Source of the DNA: Cristatella mucedo | Taxonomy: Eukaryota; Bryozoa; Phylactolaemata; Cristatellidae | Length of the DNA stretch: 47,185 nucleotides | Assembly (NCBI GenBank): GCA_009760855.2 | Contig: WPIO01000121.1 | Location: forward strand, 1,170,001 to 1,217,185 | Reading direction: 5' to 3' | In this document: positions 33,620 through 44,479 of the stretch, in pieces | How the letters are laid out: each line of letters starts with the position of its first letter | Numbering within the stretch: position 1 is the first letter of the stretch | The notes under the pieces: generated by a model | What the model was told of the DNA's origin: nothing | The model's input: the letters and a program-made list of their open reading frames with translations, nothing else | Databases searched by the model: none | Translations under genes and position numbers: made by a program

Positions 33620-34250
33620 GCTGTTTGATCTGATCAGGTGGTTCACTAAGCCAGCTTGGCAACTTCGATTCTTGGGCGGCCTGGCAGATTGAATATTTGC
33701 GAATAAAAATTTGCTCTGACAGCATGAGTCGAGCCAGAGAGAGGGCCACCCAAACGGAAGGGTTACCTAGCTGTATCTTTCACAGGCTGTGCCCTGCAAA
33801 AAATGCCGGTAGCCTTACTAACGATCATTGGCTGAGCGTGTGTAGGCTCGGCATGCTGGTAATCAAGTATCTTTTCTGTGCTGCACTAGCCAAGTGACTG
33901 ACGACCTAAATGGAAAAACTTTAAAAAAATAAATGTGCCTGTACAGCCATCGAAGTAGAAATCGGCGATCGGATTCTGTGTCGTCATATGCCTAGGCTTT
34001 AGAAAGGTAGTGCTTACGAATTGTGACATAAGTCATGGGCACTAAGAGAATCAAGCTGGGACTAGAGCCAGGCAAAAATAGCAGCCGACTGGCTGAGCCT
34101 CTTCCTGGGCATTTTGCATAAGTTTGTTAAACTTGTTAGTTCACATGCTTACCATTTCAGTAAGCATTGCTGAGCAAAGGCTGTGTGGAACGGGTTGGTT
34201 TTTGGTTTTTGGTTTTAGCTGCAACGACCCAAACAACGGTCCTAGGAGGG
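33620..34250. other. Spacer downstream of ANP32, nothing recognised
   Basis: Unique-looking sequence with no recognisable feature. Confidence 0.45.
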
Positions 34251-34254
34251 ACTA

Positions 34255-34425
34255 AGAAGCTTCGAGAATGTGTATGCAACATTCATATCAGTCCACGGAA
34301 AATGGACGGATACAACTGAAAGTAAACGAAAGACGGGTCGCCTGATCCAAAACTTGTGGATATCGCTGTGCATTCTGCATGATTGACCACTTGACATTCT
34401 CCCTATCCGAGTGAGGCGATATCGG
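34255..34425. repeat. Dispersed repeat, related to 43388-43560
   Basis: Shares gaagcttcgagaatgtg, actgaaagtaaacga and cttgacattct in the same order with 43388-43560. Function unknown. Confidence 0.65.
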
Positions 34426-34835
34426 TCCAAAGGTAAAGGTAAGGCGCGGTCTCCAAACGATTTGAGCTTAGTACGAGGTAACGAGCTAAACGATTTGAGT
34501 AAGGAAAGTGGGTGGTACGATGCTTAGCTTGGTGGGGGAGTAATTCTGATGGATATATTCTGATACACCACATAGCTGGAGCCAAAGAATGAATTGACCT
34601 AAAAGTGAGTGACAGGACCTTGAAGTTGATGCATTGCTTGACTGGTAACTAGGGCAGGCCGGCGAGAAGTGGTGTGATGCGGTAACTTATGACGCTCACG
34701 ACAGACAAGCTTAGTTCTTGAGTTATGCACCAGCTGTAGGCACCGGATTGAACAGGCTAAGTAGATCAGCAAGCAGTGAGTTACACAAGCCGAGACCGGA
34801 TCGCACAAAGATAGGGACCAATTTGAATCTACTAG
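34405..34835 (-). mobile_element. L2/CR1-like LINE C-terminal fragment
   Basis: Reverse-strand remnant of the LVHNSRTKLVCRE...HHTTSRRPALVTSQ segment (this family's usual shifted frame) and the following coding end. Confidence 0.85.
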
Positions 34836-35000
34836 CTCATTTAACAGCCTCTTTTGAGTAGCGACAGATGAGCCTTTATGGTTATCACTACCGCTTGGAG
34901 TGGCAATAAGGAATGGCGAACCGCAGGATTCGAACCCACGACCTCGCGCCCGAGGTCGTGAAAAGCAACCACCTTACCTAGTGAGCCGTCATGGCTCACA
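34835..35000 (-). mobile_element. tRNA-derived SINE copy, near full length
   Basis: Body, B-box (ggattcgaaccc) and palindromic head in reverse, ending gtcatggctcac. Confidence 0.92.
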
Positions 35001-35399
35001 AGTATCCCCGTCTAAGCTAGCTCAAATTTTAGCAATGTTACGCAGCTGAAAGAAGGCAGACTTGACTATGGAGCTGATGCAGTCGTCTAATGAAAGGCCA
35101 CTTTGGAACAGGACACGTATATTTCGTGCATTCAACAGGAAATACGCAAGCAGAGCCTGTATAAGCGTTAGTTTCCAATTTCTGAATCACACTTGGTTTG
35201 CCCATAACTAGTAAGTTAGTTTTATCATCATTCTATCCATCCACGTGTGGTGGCCATTCATACAAGGTAGCTTGACAGACGCCCGTTCACATGAACCGCC
35301 ATTTAGCGGTACACAGTAGCCGGGTCGCTACTCATTTAAGCTTTCGATGAGCGAGACAGCAGTAGGTGAGTCGGTGAGCGACGAGTCGAGGGAGCTGCT

Positions 35400-35525
35400 T
35401 GAATCCTGCCGGTATCGAGCAACCCTTTGTTGCCAACTGCAAGCCGATGGCGATCGCCACGGGCGATGGGCGAGGCTCTTCTGCCGTTACACGAACGAAG
35501 CTATTAAATCAGGTAAGATTTATTT
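35400..35525 (+). mobile_element. SINE body fragment
   Basis: Starts within the B-box side (gaatcctgccggt) and keeps the body through ggctcttctgccgttacac and a degenerate tail. Confidence 0.7.
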
Positions 35526-35677
35526 AAGATCGTTCCCCTGGTCGTCACGCCTGGCCCTGGCGAGTGGCAAGCACGGCCAGGCGAGCGATGGCGCTCTACG
35601 CGTCCCTGCGCGCTCTGTTTCTCGATTATTCGAATACGATTGTTTTCGTCGCAGCTGCCATGCACTAGCACCAAACC

Positions 35678-35845
35678 GGAGTCCACGGATGACTCCGGAT
35701 CTCGACCAAAATTAACCAAAATTCGCCACTGACCATTTTAGATCATCGCAAATCGCACAGCGAGGGCTTCATATGAACCCACATCGGATTTTGCAATACG
35801 TCGAAAGGCGGGAATGCGTTCGCTCCTGCCAGCTCCGCTTCTGTA
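35678..35845 (+). pseudogene. Fragment of ANP32 upstream region
   Basis: Matches 29331-29505 in order: ggagtccacg, gaccaaaatt, ttagatc, atttcatat/cttcatatga and aaaggcgggaa. It ends at an L2-like LINE fragment. It is probably the displaced 5' part of pseudogene C. Confidence 0.7.
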
Positions 35846-36489
35846 ACTCACCACTCGCTGTTCCACCACAGACCGGTGCAATCGGGCGCCCGCAGCTGGT
35901 GCAAAACTTGCAGTCAGGCTTATCTGTAGCGAGTGTCCAGTTGTCACGTCACACCACTTCTCGCCGGCCTGCACTGGCTCCCAGTCAAGCAGCTCATCGA
36001 CTTCCAGGTCCTGTCACTCACTTTAAGGTCCCTTCATTCTTTTGCTCCTGCCTACCTATTAGATCTACACCCCCACCAGGCTAAGCAATGTACAACCGCT
36101 TTTCCGAGTCTAATCGCTTAGCTGCACCTCGTAGAACTTCAAATCCTGTGGATACCGTGCCTTTAATTCGCATGCTCCCTAAGTCTGTATGTCACTTCCG
36201 ACTGGCGTTACCACGTCCCCTGACTTGACGACATTTAAAAAGAAGGTAAAAACGCATCGATTTACTAAAGCATTTTAGTGAGTCCTTGTGATTTTTCCTT
36301 CGTGCGATTATGCATGCTGACACTGTTCTTGCTACCACTACGTTTTTACATCTTGGCGAAGTGCATGTCACATTTAATCATGCTACGCCTGTCGTCATTG
36401 CGCCTGCTACCACTAACCATTCAGCCATGCTTGCTTGCAAGCATAAGTAAAGTATCTAGATAGAGTTCAGATCTCCTTGGGCGCTATAC
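35845..36489 (+). mobile_element. L2/CR1-like LINE 3' end
   Basis: Coding end (PQLVQNLQSGLSVASVQLS, TPLLAGLHWLPVKQLIDFQ) and 3' UTR with a degenerate aagtaaagtatctagatag tail. It starts where the ANP32 upstream fragment at 35678 stops. Confidence 0.9.
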
Positions 36490-36583
36490 AATTGAGGATC
36501 GTCCACGGCAGGATTCGAACCCACGACGTCAGAACCGAGGTCGTGAAAAGCAACTGCTTTAGTGTGCCATCACGGCTCACCAC
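36490..36583 (-). mobile_element. SINE head fragment between two LINE tails
   Basis: Reverse B-box (ggattcgaaccc), palindromic head and A-box side ending atcacggctcacc. It lies between two L2-like 3' ends. Confidence 0.85.
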
Positions 36584-36585
36584 GC

Positions 36586-36760
36586 TTGCATGCTGACCCA
36601 GTGCACATTACCCATAACCATGCTATTCATGCTGTTTATCAAGCATGATATTACTCACCATTGAATCCGGTTTCTCTTTGCAGCAAATTTAAAGCACCTA
36701 GAAAGAGACTGAGTTCTCTGAGGGCGCTTTATCAAGTGTATTATTATTATTATTACTATC
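36586..36760 (+). mobile_element. L2/CR1-like LINE 3' tail
   Basis: Second 3' UTR and tail (aatttaaagcacctagaaag, gggcgctttatcaagtgtat, TTATTATT) directly after a SINE fragment. Confidence 0.88.
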
Positions 36761-36764
36761 ACTG

Positions 36765-38015
36765 CGGGCGTGGGGGGGGGGGGAATCGTATCGAGCACGA
36801 TGCCGTATGTTTGTATTCGTAACAAATATGCGAGCAGGAAAACGCGGGCCACCCAATCGGCCTGGCAACCGAGACCTTGATATGTCTTTACCCACTTCGC
36901 ACGTCTTTTTTGAAAATAAGTCAGCGAGTTAGATTATCGGACAAGGTATTTAGAAACACGAATCGGAACAGCCCAATTGCGGAACTAACTGCCGGAAAGG
37001 CGTCGTACTGCCAAGTTCAGCCACGCCTTCGGGTAGATCGTCGTGCAAGCCCGGCGAAGTATTTTTATTTAGTTGCAAAACTTCAGGGTGTGTACACTAA
37101 AGTTAATTATTATTATCATTACGAAGTGATGTATACTAACTCAAAAATATTTGGGCAACAATCAAGATATGTTCTTTCTGTGAACTGAAACCGTGTGCTG
37201 CAACAGAGCCTTTCGTCCGACCTTCGCCTTGTCCCGGGCTCCGTCTTCCGGCCTGGCAGCCCGAGCCGATGTAAAACGAGCTTGCAAGCTTGCATCACAT
37301 GGCTTTGTTTAGCTCGTGAGCGAGCTTTGGCTAGATACGATAATTAAGGTTTGCGTGTAAGCTATGGTATCTGTTGATTCCGCTGTCCCTGAACTCCAGA
37401 GTAGCTGTTCTTTTGTGTACCTGCTTGTGTCCGATTACACGCCTGTTAACTTTGGGGAAGGGGGTACTACTAACAAGCGACTTTATTAGAACTCAGTTGT
37501 GATGCATCTGAAGAGATATGCTTGGTTCTCTTCAGTCGCTAGAGAAAAAAACTTTACAATTGTTCTTGCAGGCCTGTTTTGTAGTTCGTGTTTTTTCTTA
37601 GGTTTCGCCTTCCGCATCCTACTAGATGGCCTGATTGTTCGCTTACTGAGATTATACTCGCTCGCTGTCGTAGCAGAGAGTGACTTACAGTTGCAGTTCC
37701 TCTGTGCAACACCTGAGTGCTAACTACCCTCACCTTTGTCGCCTTATGACAGGTGTTATTTATTTGTAGTGGTCCCTCTCTGCACTTCTATCATGTCAGC
37801 AATCTAATGTCGCCTTTTATATTATTGACACCGCTGTCAATACCGGTGTCAATAGTGGGCTGTGATCTAGATCGTTGTTCCAGTGAATAGTATCACCTCC
37901 GACCTACCTGTGTTTATACATGTATACATGCCTGTACATGTCACGTATGACTTATACCAAGTATTACTTATACCAAGTATTCTCAGTCAGCAAAGCAAGA
38001 ATGTGTTCATATGTG
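36765..38015. other. Spacer, nothing recognised
   Basis: Contains a small threefold inverted repeat (attgacaccg/cggtgtcaat) at 37824-37853 and a 16-bp direct duplication near 37960; otherwise unannotatable. Confidence 0.45.
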
Positions 38016-38024
38016 TGTGTTTTC

Positions 38025-38025
<1 letters not shown>

Positions 38026-38052
<27 letters not shown>
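38026..38052. repeat. (GT)n microsatellite
   Basis: Short GT run followed by GTGCGT variants; more TG-rich sequence follows at 38530-38595. Confidence 0.92.
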
Positions 38053-38055
<3 letters not shown>

Positions 38056-38159
38056 CGCGCACTCGCATGCGTGCGTCTGTGAATTTGTATGGGAATATCA
38101 GCATTTGCAGGTTTGTGCGCTGTGTTCGTTTATGGCTGGGTTTTTTGTTTGTGATGTGT

Positions 38160-38345
38160 GCAAGAAGACGTTTGGAGTTGGTGCATAACTGTACAGCTAG
38201 TCGTGTCTGTTGAGATTGGCACTATTGCAGCATCACACCACTTCTCACTGACCGGCATTGGTTCCCTGTCCAGTTGTGCATCTATCAACTTCAAGGCGTT
38301 TTCACTTTCATTCAGGTCTCTCCCAGGTGTCTTGCTCGGGTCAAC
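38160..38345 (+). mobile_element. L2/CR1-like LINE coding fragment
   Basis: Degenerate copy of the LVCRE...HHFSLTGIGSLSSCASINFKAF segment; no tail attached. Confidence 0.75.
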
Positions 38346-38399
38346 CTGTCCGAACTAGTACCCTAGTACGAGGCCAGGCATCGTACTAACCAGGCTCCT

Positions 38400-39190
38400 C
38401 GACAAGCTTTGTTACTGTCTGCAGCGTGTCTGTGTGTTGCGTGCATGTGGATGTGCACATGCACCAATCTGGTGGACCTTCTGTGTTCACCTTCAGCTGT
38501 AGCTGTGCAATGGGTATACGGAGAGTTTAGGTGTGCACGTGTGTGCATACGTGTGTGTGTGTGTGCTGTGTGCGTGCGTTTGTGTGTAGGGGGCACTCGT
38601 GTCTGCGTGCATGCATGAATGTGTCTTAGCGCATTCGTTTGGCCTACATTTACGTGCGCATGTGTACGTTTTGGTACCATGAGTGCTTTTGGTTTGCATT
38701 TTTTTTGCTGTTATTAGCAAGCCTTTTGTGCTGGAAGTGAAGAAACTTCTGCCATGATAGGTCGACACTTCTGCAACATGTGTGGACCATGACAACTGGG
38801 AGATTGCACAAGTCCGGCCATGTGCAAGAGGAGTTACTGCGACTTTTATGTGACTCAGGAACCACCTGCAATGGTACCGACTTGCAACATGCTTTTTGTT
38901 GATAGACGTAAGTTTGTGTTGGTGCACTGCAGAGTAGCAGTTGGTAGTGAATAGTGTTCGTGTTCTGCTTCCTTGCTATATCCGTTCACAATATCATTTA
39001 TGGAACCTGTTATATTGGCTCAAAGAGAACTAAATCTCCTCTTTTAAGTATGTAAATAGTAAATATGCAACTAATTGCACAAAGCAGGCACGCAAAGGAA
39101 CTTTGAAAACTTCTCTGGAGTTCAGAGACAGCTGAATCAGAGACAGCAGATACCATAACTTACACACAAACTGCAATTAACATATCTTGC
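38400..39190. other. Spacer, nothing recognised
   Basis: TG-rich first part, then unique sequence. No conserved frame. Confidence 0.45.
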
Positions 39191-39197
39191 CAAAAAT

Positions 39198-39367
39198 CCT
39201 AGCTGATTAAACAGCCTCTTTTTGTATAGCGACAGAAGAGCCTTTACGGCTATCACCACCGCTTGCAGTGGCAATAAAGAATCGCCCACCGCAGGAATCG
39301 AACCCACGACCTCGGGACCGAGGTCGTGAAAGCAACCGCCTTACCTAGTGTGCCATCACGGCTCACC
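39198..39367 (-). mobile_element. tRNA-derived SINE copy, near full length
   Basis: Same order as the copy at 10975, with tail agctgattaaacagcctc and head ending catcacggctcacc. Confidence 0.92.
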
Positions 39368-39374
39368 AAAGCCT

Positions 39375-40010
39375 CCTCGACGAGGCAAAGGTCACGTGAC
39401 ACGTGCCAGCCAGCTCGTTGCGATCGGTGTGGGCTGCCAGGCCGGAAGACGAGCACGGGACAAGGTGAAGGTCGGACGGAAGACACTGTTGCAACACGAG
39501 GTTTCACTTCACAGAAAGAGCGCATCTTGATAATTGCCCAAATCTGAGTTAGTATAGCACTTCGTAATGATAATGATAATTCTTTTTCAGTGCACTTACC
39601 CTGCATTTCTGTGCTAAATCAATATGTTTTTGGTGCTGCAATCGGCGATGCGCCGCCTTTCTGGCAGTTAGTCCTGCAATTGGGCCGTGCCGATCGGTGT
39701 TTTCAAACACATTTTCACCTTAATTTAACTTAGTGTCTTCTCGTTCCAGCATAAGGACGAGTGGCACAGGTTTAGATATATTAGCATCGGCTGGCAAGCC
39801 GATCGGATGGCCCTGCGTTTTCCTGCTAGCGTAATTACGTCAAGCATAAACATATGGGATACTGCTCTGGGGAACCGCTTTTAAATTCGCTTGAATCATT
39901 GCACTTGACTTTGCAGCAGACGGCGACAGCTTGTTTGAGCCAGAAATGATGCTCTCACTCTCTCTCTCTCTCTCTGTATGGGGCAATCGTCCACTGGGGC
40001 AACTGTCCTT
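39375..40010. other. Spacer, nothing recognised
   Basis: Includes a short CT run at 39957-39975; no gene signature. Confidence 0.45.
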
Positions 40011-40822
40011 GGCGAAGGTGGCGAATCGCGGTGGTACGACCTTACTTAACTAAGCGAGCTGGGGTGCTGCACCGGTAGCCATTTTGACCGCCGGCCAGTG
40101 CTAAGCCGTTCGTGTGCGGCCGTGCTTCGCGACCGTCGTAGCGGAGCAGCGTGCCCAGGTCGCCTCTCTGTACGGAGCTGAGCGGTGTGAGTTTCGAATT
40201 TTTTGGGAGGGTTCTTAGTTGTTGTTTTTTTTGGGTGATGGCTTACCGGGCCTGGACTATTTTAAACATTGCACCACAGTTCGATGTAGTAGAGATCTTT
40301 CGACGGCGCCGCACTGCGCAGGGGGGCGTAGCGGCACCCATGGCAGCTGGGCATGGTGGCTGGCAGGGCCGTTTACCATCGTTTGCCGAGCAGCGAGGGC
40401 CAGAGCAGCGTGGTCCGGCGTGCTTGTGTGCAGAGCGCTCACTTTAAATGTTGCCTGTTATCGAAGCAGTAGCAGGACACGGCATTACTAAGTCAATGGT
40501 GCTGACCTGCGGTTCCTCCTACGGGTTTGGTGTGTGCCCATCCCCCTCCTCCTCCTCCTCCTTCTTCACCCCATCCCAGATTTGCTTCGGTCAGCCGCTC
40601 GCGTCCTCGGCCGGTCAGTCGCTCACGTGACCGGCGTGACCCCGAGGCAGCCGCCTAGCCGGCCGAACCGGGACGAAAAGGGACGTGCAGCCGCCGCTGT
40701 AAGCAATCGCTTCCGCTGGCGCGATGCAGATTGCTCTTTTCGAAGTTTCGACGAATACCGAGCGACGCAGATCAACAAAGGTCTCCTCTCTGCAATTTCG
40801 CCAATCTGCGCTTTATCTGAGC

Positions 40823-40855
40823 TTCAGCGCTGTCAGTTGGACTGACAGCGCTGAA
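40823..40855. repeat. Perfect 15-bp inverted repeat in pseudogene C exon 2
   Basis: Arms ttcagcgctgtcagt (40823-40837) and actgacagcgctgaa (40841-40855) with a 3-nt loop. Only the right arm resembles the intact gene's exon 2. Confidence 0.95.
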
Positions 40856-41083
40856 AAACCTGCCGAAGCTACCGGTACTGAAGGAGGTGCCACCGCCGCG
40901 CCGCTGCTTTTTGCTACGGTCGAGCCTGGTGATTCTTCCTTGCTGGGCTGTTTCCGGTCACGTGTCGCAGTCACGTGTTGCCTTTTGCCATTCCAGCTCG
41001 ACCTCGGCAGTAGCAAGATCTCGTCTGGCCAGCAAATGCTGCACGGTGCCCGAACTTGATAAACCTCGACTTGAGAGCAACAG

Positions 41084-41335
41084 CATGAACTACTCTTCTG
41101 CTGCCGACTATGGCACATACTTTCCAGCCGTCCGGAGCTGCTATTTCCATGCTACTCACTCACTACCTCAACTGCTCTCCTGACTCTGCTATGCTTCCCA
41201 CTTTCTCTTTGTTGCATGAGACGAAGTCTGTTGGCTACCGAATGCGTAACCGAAAGCTGCTCAGGCTGCAAGTTCGCTACACACAACTCTCCTGCGTAAC
41301 ACCCACATGGTCTTTGTGGCTTTGTGGAGTCACGG
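41084..41335 (+). mobile_element. Second LINE family fragment splitting pseudogene C exon 3
   Basis: About 250 bp of the same 3' sequence as 12440-12650, placed between the two halves of the ANP32 exon 3 remnant. I could not see a clean target-site duplication. Confidence 0.8.
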
Positions 41336-41930
41336 GCGGAGATACATCAAGGATTTCTCTGCCCTAGAGCCACTGGTAAGCCCTCACCACTCTCACCTTC
41401 CTCCCCTCCCTCCCTCTCTCTCACTTCCTTCGCTTTCTCCTTCCTTCCTTACTTCCCTGCGTCCAGGCAGTCACGGCTAGGCGGTCCCTTGCTGCCGGGT
41501 GTTGGACCTGCACTCGTGAACTCTCTCACGTGACTCTTTGCGGCAGAACAACAACCCGATCTGATCTGCGAAGCCTCGACCTTTCCCACTGCGACATGAT
41601 CGAGTGACCGTGACCTCGAGGCGAGCAGCTTTTCGAGCTTCTGCCCCACGTGGTGTACGTGGACGCGACGGCGAGTGGAAGGAGGAGGAGTGGGTGAGAG
41701 CAGAGAGAGTGCCGGGTGGGGGGGGGGCTTGCTGCTCGTCGCCTCGGAAATCACCGCTGCTAGCGATTCTTCGACGATGAGGATGATGGCAGTGATGGCG
41801 ATGATGATGATGATGATGACGATGACTGAGACGATGGCAACGATGAGGACAGTGACGACGACCACGGGGATGACGGTGGCGCCAAGGAAGACTGCGACGA
41901 CGATGATGAGCGTCGATCGGCATTTGCATC

Positions 41931-41973
41931 GCGCCTCAGACAGGCAGAGGCCGACTCTGCCTGTCTGAGGCGC
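41931..41973. repeat. Perfect 19-bp inverted repeat in pseudogene C
   Basis: Arms gcgcctcagacaggcagag (41931-41949) and its exact reverse complement (41955-41973), loop gccga, at the end of the acidic-tail remnant. Confidence 0.96.
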
Positions 41974-42023
41974 CTCTGAGACGCCGCGCCGCCGCCCCCC
42001 CCGACATTGTTGAAAAAAAATTC

Positions 42024-42175
42024 TAGCTAATTTAACAGCCTCTTTTTGTATAGCGACAGAAGAGCCTTTACCGCTATCACCACCGCTTGCAGTGGCGATA
42101 AAGGATCGCCCACCGCAGGATTCGAACCCACGACCATTTGAACTCACGACCGAGGTCGTGAAAAGCAACCACCTT
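42024..42175 (-). mobile_element. SINE copy inside ANP32 pseudogene C
   Basis: Body and B-box (ggattcgaaccc) are clear. The palindromic head is broken by a small insertion. It sits between the acidic-tail remnant and the 3' UTR remnant of the pseudogene. Confidence 0.88.
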
Positions 42176-42350
42176 ACGACGGCTAGAGCTCTCGGATTTC
42201 TGGCGTCGACACGACGAGGCGGAGGCGGCTGCGGCCACTGCTGCTGCCCTGACTGCAGCAGCAGATGCAAGGCCTGGAGGATGCTGCCGCCGTGGTGGCG
42301 CTGCAGCGCTGCAGCCCGAGTCAGTCATTGTGAGATACTTTTTACATTTG

Positions 42351-42410
42351 TGTATTTGTATTTGTGTATTTGTATTTGTGTATTTGTATTTGTGTATTGT
42401 GAGATACTTT
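42351..42410. repeat. 14-bp tandem repeat (tttgtgtatttgta)
   Basis: About four units in the pseudogene 3' UTR, flanked by two copies of tgtgagatactttt. Confidence 0.9.
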
Positions 42411-42550
42411 TTTCCCCTTTTTTCCTAGTCTTTCTTTTTTTCGCTCGTCAGTTTTTAGCAGCAGCAATTGAATTGTAAATTGTTAATGCTGCTTGCTTTC
42501 CTTTCGTGCTGCACGGGGGGGGGAAGAGACACATTCCGACGAATTGCAGG

Positions 42551-42606
42551 CCCGCCTCGCTTTGGGCCCGCCTCGCTTTGGGCCCGCCTCGCTTTGGGCC
42601 CGCCTA
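42551..42606. repeat. 16-bp tandem repeat (gcccgcctcgctttgg)
   Basis: Three full units and a partial in the pseudogene 3' UTR. The intact gene has a single diverged counterpart near 33450. Confidence 0.9.
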
Positions 42607-42734
42607 TGAAAGAGGCCGCTTCGTGTGAAGTGGCCAGCCGGAACTACCTGCCACTACTCGGTGTGCAGTGAAAGTGTTGCATTGCATTTCTGCTAGCAGC
42701 AAATAAACGACAATTCTGCTAACCTTTCCAGCTA

Positions 42735-43085
42735 GAAGGTTGCTCGACTTGGCGACTCTGGCTTGACCAGCACTGTAAATTCATTACGGCATCTGCCTTT
42801 TTTATCGGATGATCGGATGATCGGATGATTTATCGGATGATCGGATTATCGGAATCTGCCAGGCAGCCCGAACGTTCCTTTTTTTATCGGATGAGTGCTG
42901 GCCAATCGAACTGAAATTACAAAGCTTTAGCAAAAAAGAGGCACACGTTTGAATGTTGCGTCGGCGATTGGATGCGGCCTTGGCTGAGTTCAATTGGCCT
43001 AGGTGCAAGTGATATCCAGCCAAACAGCAGTGGTCTGCAGCTCCAGAAATAGATGTGCCGTCCAGAGTCAGCCAGTGCTGCATTC
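42735..43085. other. Spacer with short atcggatg repeats
   Basis: Several atcggatg units at 42805-42850; nothing else recognised. Confidence 0.5.
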
Positions 43086-43089
43086 CAGG

Positions 43090-43270
43090 TCAATGTGAGA
43101 TCGCTCTGTGTAGCATAGGCAGGCGCACTGGCTGTAAAGCGAATTCAGCCAACACATTTTACCACTAATTTGATCGTGCTTTTGTTTACAGCATATCTAA
43201 AGTGCCTAGAAATAGATTCAGTTTTCTGAAAGCTCTATACAATTGTATTATCACTATGATTACTTTTATT
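43090..43270 (+). mobile_element. L2/CR1-like LINE 3' tail, diverged
   Basis: Contains gcatatctaaagtgcctaga and ctctatacaattgtattatc, a mutated form of the family tail. Confidence 0.8.
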
Positions 43271-43387
43271 ACTACCGTGTAGCTAGATACCTAGGCTCAT
43301 GACTCGGTAGTGCTTGCAAATGGCATTAGGCTAGCGCTGTAGGAGAATGAGACTCGCGGCACGAAAAGATCGTGGGAGGCTGATCGC

Positions 43388-43560
43388 CGAAGCTTCGAGA
43401 ATGTGCATACCAATTTGACGACTGAAAATGGCGGCTGAAAGTAAACGAGAAACGCAGCCTCAGGCAAAACGTATCGCCTTTTTCGCAAAACGCCTTCAGA
43501 ATTGTCAACTGCGTCTTGACATTCTGCCGCTGCTGCTAGGCCCCCACACCCCCAGTGAGG
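43388..43560. repeat. Dispersed repeat, related to 34255-34425
   Basis: Shares ordered blocks with 34255-34425, and its ccaatttgacgac/ggctgaaa part recurs at 45160-45195. A 51-codon frame (ATG at 43428) lies within it, but the related copy does not keep that frame. Confidence 0.6.
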
Positions 43561-43693
43561 GGATAGCGGCTGCAATCCTGCTCTAGTTGAATGCCATTAC
43601 CGATGGCTTCAGGCCGCATCGCAGTCGTCGCTTTCGGTAGCTAGACAGCCGCCACACGCGTGAACCAACTCGAGCTAGCGGCCAGATCAACGG

Positions 43694-44155
43694 CTAGCTC
43701 AGCGGGTCGCCACTCGTCTACGTTTTCGACCAGCCCGACAGCCCGGTCGATGAGAAGCAGTTCATTATCAGACGGAGGCCAAGGTCGATCAGAAAGAAAG
43801 AGGCCAAGGACGCCAATCGAATGCCCAGATGCCACGCCCCGCCGCCGCCATCGCGGTGGGCGGAGGCGAGTCTAGCCCCGCAGAGCGGCAGGGAACCGGC
43901 TGCTGGCATCGCCGCGACGACCGAGCGTTTGGCGCTGGTGCTGCTGGACGTGCGACGGTGCTCACTAGGGCGGCGTACGCAGCACGGGAGACGTTTTCTA
44001 TCGTCTGCATGCCTCTATCACCCGCGGCCTCTCCCCGCAGATCTGGGTCTGAATGTACAAGCGTCACACCCGACGCCGTATCGGCTGTCCCGAGCGGCGC
44101 TGCGCTTCTCACATAATTCATTTGTTTTCACTTGTATGATTCACTCGCGTCATTA
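43694..44155 (+). other. Open stretch of unknown meaning
   Basis: One frame stays open for about 155 codons after a TAG (possible acceptor cggctag or gctcag), with a plausible beginning (SPLVYVFDQPDSPVDEKQF, then Arg/Lys-rich). I recognise no family, and the later part looks like random GC-rich sequence. It could be an exon or chance. Confidence 0.15.
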
Positions 44156-44159
44156 TTAA

Positions 44160-44238
44160 AAAATAAATTATTAGCTCATTCATGCAGCGCCCTAAGAGCG
44201 CTTAATCTCTATTCAGGCGCTTCACATAGCCGCCAGTG
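44160..44238 (-). mobile_element. L2/CR1-like LINE 3' tail
   Basis: Reverse tail: gcagcgccctaagagcgctt, aatctctattcaggcgcttc. Confidence 0.8.
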
Positions 44239-44479
44239 GTCTCGATCGAGCTCGCCACCTCTATCGTCGAATGCATTGATCTTAACCTTGACTCGTGGCG
44301 AGTGAGTTAAAGCGTTGGGCCAAACAAGCGGGATGCTGGATCGTTTCTATAGTCTGCCCCACGACAAGCAGCTTCGGTGTCATTCTGTACGCTAAAATTT
44401 TTTATATAAACATACTGCGAATAATTATGACTGATCTCTCACCCGTAATGGAGAGTATTGATTAGCGGGTCGATCCCCA

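Larger units (their letters stand above)
40015..42730 (+). pseudogene. ANP32 pseudogene C (intron 1 to 3' UTR)
   Basis: Collinear with the intact gene from intron 1 (ctggggtgctgcacc at 40060, as at 30508) through degenerate exon 2 (about 40715-40890), exon 3 (41000-41083 and 41336-41373, split by a LINE fragment), exon 4 remnant (from about 41547, LRR cap with TGA stops), an acidic GAT-rich remnant, a SINE, the 3' UTR (cgtcagtttttagcagcagc near 42450) and the poly(A) signal near 42700. Several stops and frameshifts exclude a full protein. Introns are retained, so it arose by DNA duplication. Confidence 0.9.

Noticed and set aside
38363-38927. Thr/His-rich minus-strand frames near 38.5 kb
   Set aside because: They come from TG-rich low-complexity DNA (HTHTHT patterns) and show no domain.
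43428-43583. 51-codon gene starting MAAESKRETQPQ
   Set aside because: It lies in a dispersed repeat whose other copy at 34255 does not keep the frame, and no homologue was recognised.
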